Shown here: positions 47,224 through 64,000 of the stretch, one piece after another
Layout of the letters: each line of letters starts with the position of its first letter
Position numbering within the stretch: position 1 is the stretch's first letter
Assembly (NCBI RefSeq): GCF_016859285.1
Contig: NC_053416.1
Location: forward strand, 18,108,210-18,172,209
Origin: Xiphias gladius
Taxonomy: Eukaryota; Chordata; Actinopteri; Istiophoriformes; Xiphiidae
DNA length: 64,000 bases
Reading direction: 5' to 3'
Notes under the pieces: generated by a model
Seen by the model: only the letters and a program-made list of their open reading frames with translations
Database searches by the model: none
What the model was told of the DNA's origin: nothing
Made by a program: the position numbers and the translations under genes

Positions 47224-49760
47224 CCTGAAATGTATGACATTGACAGAATAGGCATTTTGCTCATCTTCTTATCCTAAGTGACTTGTAACATTAGTAAAAC
47301 ATCCCTGTGATCCTTGAATGATCACACATGAGAAATGCCTCCTTATGAAATTTCATCCAATTTCAGCACAGACTACAAGTTATTACTTTTTTGCTCTCTA
47401 TGTATCAATTGGCTTGGCTAAATTAGAGTTTAAGTCTCTGCTCTGAAAACATAAGATTACAATACAGAAATTTTGGCATGTACAGTCCAGACTGTAAGTA
47501 TATGGATAGTTACAAATTTTTTTCTCCAGGGTATGTTCTTTAGCACATTCATTGGGAAATAAAATATTGGAAGTCTCAGCTTTAATTTGAGTAGGTTTAC
47601 ATCAATAGAGAAAGAAATGTGTGTAAGATAGCCCATTAAACACATGGTGGCTAAATTCCAAGGGCTCAAAAGGAACTGGACACTTGACTACTAAATGTTA
47701 ATAAGGCAACTGTGTGTTGTTTCAACATTTGCTCGTGCACAAAAGAGCTCACACGACTCAGAGCCGATTGAGAGGAGTTATCTGTCAGTATGAGCAGTAA
47801 AGAGGTGCCCATGCAAGCAAAGAAGATAATAATGAGGCTCGAAAAAAGCAAAAATCTATCAGAGAGATATCAAAGGTAGTTGGTTTGCCAAAATCAACAG
47901 TTAGACACATTCTAAAAAAAGCAGGTGTTCACAGAAAAACTAGAAAATAGCAAAAGACCTGGTAGAAGGAGAAGCACATCTGTTGTGGATGACCTGAAAA
48001 TAATTTGCATGTAAGAGCACGTTTCCTCGTAACCAATCAAGACAAGACTTCAGAAACATAACGTCACAGGATTCACTACAAGATGCAATCCCCGGTAAAG
48101 CTCAAAAACAGAAAGGCCATGCTGCAGTTCACATAATCGCACATAAAGAAACTGGAACAGTTCTGGAACAAAGTTCTATGGACTGATAAAACAAAAATCA
48201 ACCTTTGTCAAGATGATTGAAAGAGGACAGAGTGGAGAATAAAAAGAAGAGCTCATGACCCAAAGCCACCACCTCATCTGTCAAACATGGCAGTGGTTCT
48301 GTTGTGGCTTGGTCATGTAGGGCTGCCTCACTAGCATGTTTTGATGATTTCACTGCAGCCGGAAGCAACATATTGAATATAAAGGTATACAGGAGCATTA
48401 TGTGTGCTCAGATTCAGCCAAATGCATCAAAACTCATTGGACGACATTTCATCATTCAGAAGGACAACGATCATAAACATACAGCCAAGGCCACCACAGA
48501 GCTGTTCATCATCACCAGGGAAGATACAAAGTGTCTGGTGACATCTATGGGTTGAAGCAAGGGATTTTCCACAAACAATCACAAATGGCGATTTTGTGGA
48601 TTAACATCAGTTCTTTCTAAACTGATGTAAATACACTGAAATTAAAGATGGGCCTTGGCATTTCAATGTAGTATCCATTATTTTATACCCAACTGAATGT
48701 GCTGAAGCATAGTCTTCCTGACGAACAAACATTTTTTAAACTGTCCAAATACTTACGGTCTGGACTGTATGAGCATATATTTGTAAACACATGTATGCCT
48801 TTAAACAGTGCAATTCGTGTGCTATATTGTTGTACCTAGAAATGCCCATTTATTTTCCTTTTTTGCACGTGTACGATAACCCTGCTCTTGCTTCAAAACT
48901 GCTTGTTTCCACTCAGGTGTACTGTTTTCCACTACAGTCACTGACTGGCGGATCAAACATCTGGACTGGCCATTGAGATAGCACTTCGCCCCCTTACTTT
49001 TACCCAAATCTGCTGTATATGTCAGTATTTTCCCATCGTTTAATTTCTTTTGACTGTTTATTTCTTCTTGGTTGATTTCTACATCCTGATATTGGACAAG
49101 CATCGTAGCTATCATTGTAGCGTTATGTTATTGTTTGTCGTGCAACAAACGTTACAGCCTTTTGAGTTATAAATTCTTTTTTTTTTCTCAACTACAGAAA
49201 AGTGCTGGGACAAGAAACTTCTTCACTGCCAATTCTGACCTGAAGATTTGTAACCGATAACCCTGATAACGTTAACAATAGCTGTCCTGCAATGAAATAC
49301 GGCGCTACTTAAGTTAGATCAAGTTAGCTTCCTTATTAGCTAGCGTCATATGGTGAAAACCAAATCTTAGAAAATGCATACATGCAACATACACTTACCT
49401 TGCATAACTTCTCTTCAGATTTAGTAAGACTGACTTTTATCCAGCTTGATATATCTACTGAATGCTAAGTACAGATAGCTAACCTGCAACAGTTCAATCT
49501 GGCAAAGTAAGCTAGCTCAATGTTAGCTGGAAAAAACAACTTGCATTACATTAACTAAAATCTATTTCGTAAACATATTTTCCCCTGTGCCTCTGTCTGC
49601 TTTGTGACGTCAAATTACAAACAACACAAATTTATTTAATGCAGCCGAACTCACCCGGGTTCGACATGAACTTTGTTTTTATTTGTGTGTAACACACTGC
49701 ACTGGACGGCAGACTGTGTCGGCAGCTAGCTAGCTAGCAGAAAGTCCAATTGGCCCGGAT
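47224..49760 (-). promoter_or_regulatory. taf1 5'UTR intron and promoter region
   Basis: The taf1 coding start follows an acceptor (CATTTCAG then GATGTCGG), so transcription begins upstream. Two good minus-strand donors, GTAAGT at 49393-49398 and GTGAGT at 49649-49654, mark candidate 5'UTR exons. CpGs cluster around 49640-49800, which I take as the promoter. An upstream ATG at about 49667 would be out of frame with taf1 if the 49655 donor is joined to the 47224 acceptor, giving a possible short uORF. The intron contains the Tc1-like element. Confidence 0.5.
47483..48767 (+). mobile_element. Degenerate Tc1/mariner-type DNA transposon
   Basis: Inverted terminal repeats flank about 1.3 kb: CAGTCCAGACTGTAAGTAT at the left end and its near-perfect reverse complement ending CTGGACTG at 48767. 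Both ends abut TA, the Tc1/mariner target duplication (47481-47482 and 48768-48769). Inside, the + strand has decayed transposase pieces in shifting frames: GLPKSTVRHILKKAGVHRK near 47883-47940, and the stretch around 48270-48310 resembling the VKH..GSVVVW motif. Several stops and frame changes break it, so it is inactive. It sits in the taf1 5'UTR intron, antisense to taf1. Confidence 0.88.
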
Positions 49761-49864
49761 GGACAACGTGACGCGTTCAGGCACTCGCCGTAACGCTGTA
49801 AACTGCCGAGTTTGCCAGAACAAAGCGAAATACTCAATACCCAAACAGTATTATTTTGCAATAT
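49759..49864 (+). CDS. Possible divergent first coding exon at the taf1 promoter
   Basis: An ATG at 49759 in CpG-rich DNA opens a 35-codon segment (MDNVTRSGTRRNAVNCRVCQ, then NKAKYSIPKQYYFAI). It ends at a strong donor (GTAAGT at 49865), transcribed away from taf1. It contains a CxxC pair. No downstream exon was recognised, so it may be a short-lived promoter transcript, a lncRNA exon or chance. I know of no family for it. Confidence 0.25.
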
Positions 49865-52609
49865 GTAAGTATACACAACCGTTTGTAGCTATCTTTGTAA
49901 AAGAATTTGAAATTTTGCTGCATTTAATTTTTGTGAATTTCTGGCCCTCATCACGCCATAAAATCTTTATTTAACACTGATAATCTTTATTTGAGGAGAC
50001 CTGTTCAAAACTCAAATTAAAAAGTGCTTCATACAGGGCAGCAAATTAAAACCAAAATCGTAAGATTAAAGTTAAAATCATTTACTGATGTAAGATACAA
50101 GAAATTAAAAAGAGGATTAAAACTGAACAATTTCCCTCCAATCGTCGATAGTGTTTGATGCCGCTGTCCTTAGCTGGTTGTGATTTCATGTTTAATGTCC
50201 AGAGAATTATTACACACATTTTTATAGGACTAAAGAAATGTTTGTTATCCTGGACCTTTCTCACTTCCTTTTTGTGTGTCAGGGCCATAGACTGTATATG
50301 GTCAGGGCTAAAGACTTCTATTACGGAGCCTGGAGTGACCGTGTTGGATATAATTGTTTTGGCAGCCAGCTCTAGAAAGAGTCCACGTTGTTCCAAACTT
50401 CTTCCATTCAATTAATAATGGAGGCCACTGTGCTCTTGGGAACCTTCAATGCAGCAGATTTTTTTTGTAGCCTTCCCAAGATCTGTGCCTTGATACAATC
50501 CTGTCTTTGAGCTCTGCAAACAGTTCCTTCGACCTCATGGCTCAGTTTTTGCTCTGATATGCATTGTCAGCTGTGAGACCTCATATAGACAGGTGTGTGC
50601 CTTTCCAAATCACATCCAGTCAATTTAATTTACCACAGTTGGACTCCAATCAAGGTCTAGAAACCTCTAAAAGATGATCAGGAGAAATGGGAGGCACCTG
50701 AGCTGAATTTCAAGTGTCAAAGGGTCTGAATACTTATGTCAATGTGATATTTCAGTTTTTACTTTTTAATAAATTTGCAAAAATGTCTAAAATTCTGTTT
50801 TAACTTTGTCATTTAGGGTATTGATTGTAAATTGATGAGGGTAAAAAAGATTTTTTAAATTTTAGCCTAAGGCTGCAACATAAAATGTGAAAAAAGTGAA
50901 GGGCTCTGAATCCGGGCACTGCAACCAGTTATTCCTAAAGATTGTACTTTTATTCTTGTGGAAAGTAGATGTCAACTTGTGAGCACCAGATATTAAGCAC
51001 ATCATGGTTTATTTATTTTGCATATGAGTAATTAAAATGTAATATAAATTCATATAAATTAATTTTTTATGATAGTTATAAAAGAAATCTAAAATATTTA
51101 ATCCTACTTATTTAATTAACCTCTCTAAACTGAAGAATATGCCCCTTTAGTTGTACTATATTAACAGATAGTGAGAGTATATATTGTGTTTGAAAGCTGA
51201 TAAGATTACCAGACCGTTACAAGCCACACACAGCATGTGTGTCTAAGTACATGCTTGATCCTATCCCCTCTAGATTTTCCCTCGGCCAATGGGATTCAAA
51301 ATGAATCCCCAAATCTGACTTATCTGGGTGGATTTTTACCACAGAGCACTCTTCAAGCAAAAATCTTTGCATTCCGATGACAGGATGTATAGTACACTAA
51401 GTATTTTTAATCCTTAAGTGGTGGAAATGTATTTTTCTGGAAGCGCTGTGTTTCTACCATCTTTCTACTTAACTTGTACCATCCCGTCTTAAGTAGAGAG
51501 GTCCCAAACGTCTAAAAGTTCAACAGCTATACGGCCAATAAAAAACAAACATACACTAACAGTTTAGCCAGTTTTAATAGTTTTAAAACACTTGGTTTGG
51601 AAAAAAGTACAAAAGTGATCCTGGACGCCACAGTATGAAACCAGCCCAATAATGCAAGGTGAAAGGTGTGTTCCTTTAAAAAGTATCTTCTACAGACATG
51701 TTAATTTCAACTGGCCTTACCATACACATACTGTACTCACTAAAACAGATACAAGCAATAGTTTAAATACAATGGCTGACCCCAGTAATACATTTACAAG
51801 TGATTCTTAAAAAACTAATTAAAAGGGGGGAAATAAAGAAGTTTGACCACAATGCCATCCGGTATCTGGCAGTAAAATCATGCAGTATTACAATCGTTCC
51901 ACTAAAGAGAAACAGCAAAGCACTAAAGCTGTCACACAGTGAGAAAGAGGGCAGCCAAGAGGTGTCTCTCTATCAGGCAGCCTTTCAAAATGTTCATTGG
52001 TTGTTTTATGAATTGTTACTGAGAGAGTTCTCTACTGTTGAGCAGCAGCTCAGTGGTCACCTTTCTCTCATTTGCATACATTTTCAAAAGTTGAGCAGGG
52101 TCTCCATTACGGAGAACTTGTCTTCCACAATCGCATCCATTTAGAAAAATATAACTAATTGCTATTGAAGAAAACCCCCAAATGTGGGATATTCTCTTAG
52201 TATGTTGTGAGGAAATAAAAAAGCTAAGAAATACAGTTGAATAAATAAATTGCATGACATCCATAAAAGTTAAGTGGATACACTGAGTCGACAGAATGCT
52301 ATCCACATATGCACACCATGCTTTTTGTTTTGGCCCGGCAGTGTTAAAAACGAGGGCTCCATCCTCCACTCCATCCAAAGTCACATCCTACGATCCAGTG
52401 GAAAAGTCGCCATAATATCTAAAATATGTTGACATTTAGAGAAAGGTTTCTTTGATTCAACAATTGATTTCCATGTACAACATGGTCTCTGGCTTCACCA
52501 GTTAAGAAGTAATCGATGTTGATGGCAATGAGGAAACACAGGAGGGAGACTTTCACAGTGTTACAACAATGAAGCCGCTCTGTGTTGTTACCCGCTGTAC
52601 GGCCTATTG
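49865..52609. other. Spacer between the taf1 promoter and fam76b 3' end
   Basis: AT-rich. It contains the Tc1-like repeat remnant at about 50340-50935; the portion from about 51500 rightwards is probably in part the fam76b 3'UTR (stop at 52610). No other coding segment was recognised. Confidence 0.5.
50340..50935. mobile_element. Remnant of a Tc1-like dispersed fish repeat
   Basis: Blocks such as CTCATATAGACAGGTGTGTG, GTCTGAATACTTATGTCAAT and AATAAATTTGCAAAAATGTC, ending near GTGAAAAAAGTGAAGGGCTC, are ones I recognise from a very common fish DNA-transposon repeat. In that repeat they precede a terminal repeat ending in GCACTG, as here (about 50918-50923). Only one end is clear and no transposase frame is seen. 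Boundaries are approximate and the family assignment is from memory. Confidence 0.6.
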
Positions 52610-56720
<4,111 letters not shown>

Positions 56721-59316
56721 CATCCGTCCGCGGGATTCGCAGTTTGAAATGCTCCCAGCCAATCACTTGTCTGCATTCATCCAGCGCAGATCCTCAGCAC
56801 ATCTAGTCATGTCATTGACTTACAGTTTTGACACTTAATTCATACTGTAACGTGGACGATAGTTTTATTATTCCACCGTGTCTGCCTTGTGAAGGTCTTT
56901 TATGTGTGGGCCATTCATGTCAGGTTACATTTGCATTTACATTTACATTCTTTTGAAGTCTACTAATTCTTAATTTCCGAAAAATCTTCATAAATTGTTG
57001 CAACTCCTCCCCAGTTTGCATTACAATTAGTGAGACTCTTACAGTGGCTATGCTGTTGCACATGGCTGTTCGTTTTATATATGCTGGATACCTGTACTGT
57101 TGATTCATCATTAGTTTTAAGGATATTATATTTTAAAGGAATTATATTTATAGTTTAGTCCCTTGTATGGCAGAGCTGTTGTAAATATCAGTTTAGCCTT
57201 TCCGAACAAGATTTCATGTTAAAAGAATGTACTTAATATGATATACAGTATCATACTAATTACATCTCTGGTCTGAAATTTGTGACATTTCAATTACTAT
57301 TTTCAGAATTAGGTTATTAGAGGCTTGAGTAATGTCTCTTTGGCCCTATTGTTTTCTGTAGAAGTAACCAGAGAGGGGGCTCCTGGTTAAGACTTGTAGG
57401 ATGAAAATCAGCTTCGGAGTGATGTCACACCACATGGTGCTCGACATTTGGGTGAGAAGAAGAAAGAAATGTGACTTTTTACATGATTTTCTGCAACTCC
57501 CTGGAATCAGTTGCTTGTTGGTGGTGGATGGTCTTTCCTCCTAAATCCTAACCCCCCCCACAAAAAAATGCATTCATTTTATTACACTTTGACAGTAAAG
57601 TTTGACATTACTGTCACTGAAAACAAGTTTTGAAGTAATGAAGTACATACAGCACTGCAGGCTCACTTCAGCTGTGCGGAAAAATGGTTATACTCTAATA
57701 GCTATACATTTTTAAAGGGAGAGTAATTTACTATAAGTGGCAAAACAAATGTAATTTAAGTGATAGACATACATTAAGTCATGGGAATAAGAAGTCTGTT
57801 AATGGGTAAAAGATGCCTTGAAGCCAATTTATGCCTAGTCATCTAATATTTAGGTACGAGCTTGAAACAGATTGATTATGGTCATGCTAATGTTTTCAGA
57901 GCCATTGCAGTCTGAAATTTCATACTTTTATATCTCTTGGTCATAATAAAAGGCACTCTTTATCTTGTATTTTATGACAAGATCATTATCATAACCTGAG
58001 ATAATTAATGCTAATTTTATTAGGGCTCAAGAAATGGACCAGAGGGTGTCGTGTTCACACCATGCTAATGTGACAAACCATACTAACTCCTTGAAGTTGA
58101 GTCTTGTGTTTATTGCAAGTATTCACATACACAGTGGAAAGGCTAACTAACACTGTCTTTAGCATTTAACATTGGCAATTACAAACCTTATACACTATTC
58201 TCGTTATTCCCTCAATCATCCAGAGCAAGGCACAGATACTCATTCAGATTTATTAAACTAAAATAACACCCAAAGTAAGTTATTTTTTTTTTAACTTTCT
58301 CCTACCATAAAAAAAAAAAAAAGCATCTGCAAGAAATGTTTACACATAAATATTTTGAGTAAATGACCGTTAACTGGGACTAATTAACTATTGCATATTC
58401 TGTGCAGATTATTAACATTGCATGGGAACACCTCTAATCAATTTCTGATATGAGACAGTGTGTGTTTGTGAGCCATAAATACAAGTCTGGACTAAAGGAT
58501 AATAAATAACGTTGACTAGTTAACAAAAATGAAACTTACAAAACTTAAACCACTCAATGACAGGAATGTAATATAGGACAAAGTATGTATTTATTTAAAA
58601 ACAAAACAAAAAAAACATAGATATTTGGTCACAACAATCTAAAAAGGACTGACTTGTGAAGACAACCTACCAACCTATTTAATGCACTCTATGACTATTT
58701 TTTAATATTAGAAGAAGCTAACATTAGAGCTCTTAAACTACATTTTTAAATCAGAATTTAACGACTCCCAAGCCTTTTGTTTGGTGCTAGAATTAGAGTT
58801 TTGACCTCAAAATAATATTCCCAGCATGGTACGTCTTCACAACTGCTTCACCTCAACAAATCATTATCTAGCAAACCTTTGCAGTGTAGAGGAATGAAGT
58901 GAGTGTTCCTATGACATGTATAAGGCATACATATTTAACCCAAGTAATATTTTAGTGTACTTCAAATACTATCAACACTGATTTTAGGTAGGTCGATATG
59001 CTAAACAGTCCCCATTATTCTGGTTACATGTCCTCTCGACCCTGGAGGGAGAGTACAATATGGCTGTAGTCAAGCAGACTGAGACAGATACTCTGCTGTT
59101 GCAAGCAGATTCTACATGACCTGTGAGAGATGAAAATACAGTAATCTGCTTAATCAGACTTTTGGTGGTGGTGTATTAACGCGGTGTGTCACCCAAAGAG
59201 GCAGTTTGGCACACAGGTCTTTCATGGCGCCATGTACGGCCTACTCATTACAACTGTATTGCACCTTCTCAAAGCTACGATTCAGCTTCTGAAACCGTAA
59301 TGAGGGTCAAGTTGTG
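56721..59316. other. Spacer between fam76b promoter and mtmr2 3' end
   Basis: AT-rich, without a recognised coding exon on either strand. A-rich runs lie near 58308-58322. The right part is probably mtmr2 3'UTR (stop at 59317). No sign of cep57, which I expected between these genes from human gene order. Confidence 0.5.
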
Positions 59317-63064
<3,748 letters not shown>

Positions 63065-64000
63065 CTGATGACAGATGTGGTGACAAATGATAAAAAGGAA
63101 ATACTGCAGCCACTTCTCATCTCATTCCATTCATCTGTTTCACTTGCTTTGCAGCGGTGTTGAAACCATTATTAATATAGTAATAATATAGTAAGAATTA
63201 GTCGACTAACAAAAATTACTTTACCCCAATTTGGATAATAGAATAAATGTGCTAGATAGTTACCTCCTAAAAATACTAAGCATTTACTGGTTGCAGTTTC
63301 ACATATGCAATAACAGCTTTTTCTTATTCACTGGACATCTTTATAAGCTGAGAAGCAACTTGGGGATTTTTAACTGTTGGTCAGACTGAGCCAGCAAATA
63401 TATAATACTGATACATTCCATTCGACTGCAGAAGATTAACAATCACCAATTTTGATGACCAATTAATCATTTAAGTTATTTATCAAACAAATATGCCAAG
63501 CATTCTCCGGGTCCAGGATTTGCAGCTTTTCTCTGTGTCATAACTCTAAAAATTGAATATTTTGACTGTGTGGACAAATCAAGAAACTTGAAGACCTCTT
63601 CTTGGACTCCGGGAAATATTGATGAGCATATTCTACTATTTTCTGATGTTTTTCAGCCCAAACAATGAGCGAACTCCTCAGTCGATAATATAGCTACCTG
63701 AGGGTTTTTAGCTGTTGATCAGACTAAATGGGCAAATATGTGTTATTATTCTGGGCTTTATAAATTCTGATTGGCACCTTTCTCCGTTTTTTGCGTCAAA
63801 GTTTGAATGAATATCTAATTAATCAATTACACGTGGATAATAACCGATAGTGACAACAGCCATTAAACTGTGCCCTAATTTACTGTCAACGTAAGTGGTC
63901 GTTTCATGGCAGTCTGTTACCCGGATTACATTATTTGCGGTTTAGCAGTCGCTTTTGAAGGATTATAAAAAGTGCATTTGAATCAGGCACTTTAACTTTA
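63065..64000. other. mtmr2 first intron (part), no gene seen
   Basis: AT-rich sequence without CpG enrichment or a recognisable exon; the mtmr2 initiator exon and promoter are presumably further right. Confidence 0.5.

Noticed and set aside
47880-48560. Intact transposase in the Tc1-like element
   Set aside because: Homologous pieces are in different frames with stops between them, so no active enzyme is encoded.

Overview
This is vertebrate, almost certainly teleost fish, genomic DNA. The genes are split into short exons with GT-AG introns, spacers are AT-rich with CA/AT microsatellites, promoters look like CpG islands, and there are degenerate Tc1/mariner-type transposons and a SINE-like repeat. 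Nothing looks prokaryotic or viral. The exon models below were built by hand: translated segments were joined at splice-like boundaries and checked for phase continuity and for resemblance to the human families as I remember them. No search was run.

Layout, left to right. (1) 1-7105 is the part of rb1 intron 17 inside the window. It holds two intronless class A GPCR genes on the + strand, antisense to rb1: the 3' two thirds of lpar6 at the left edge, and a complete P2Y/LPA-cluster receptor at 5436-6428. A truncated tandem copy of the second gene's 3' end lies at about 4331-4943. (2) 7106-15503 (-) holds exons 1-17 of rb1; a CpG-rich promoter follows to about 16010. (3) 17783-24942 (-) is an SLC6 family Na+/Cl--coupled transporter whose first coding exon was not found. 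A CpG island at about 26190-26960 is its probable promoter. (4) 28415-31301 (+) is a compact SLAIN-motif gene. (5) 33654-47223 (-) is a complete taf1 in 40 coding exons. Its 5'UTR intron carries a dead Tc1-like element, and its promoter sits near 49650-49750. (6) 52610-56238 (-) is complete fam76b in 10 exons. (7) 59317-63064 (-) is mtmr2 without its first exon, which lies beyond the right edge.

The genes are unrelated housekeeping or signalling genes rather than a pathway cluster: cell-cycle repressor, TFIID scaffold, nuclear speckle protein, phosphoinositide phosphatase, microtubule plus-end protein, membrane transporter and lipid/nucleotide GPCRs. The neighbourhoods have known parallels. 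LPAR6 inside RB1 intron 17 and FAM76B close to MTMR2 are both known from human. The most interesting points are the second GPCR nested in rb1 and its partial tandem copy, candidate cassette exons in mtmr2 (24 nt) and taf1 (108 nt), a GC-AG intron in mtmr2, and a possible divergent exon at the taf1 promoter. I found no clear previously undescribed system.
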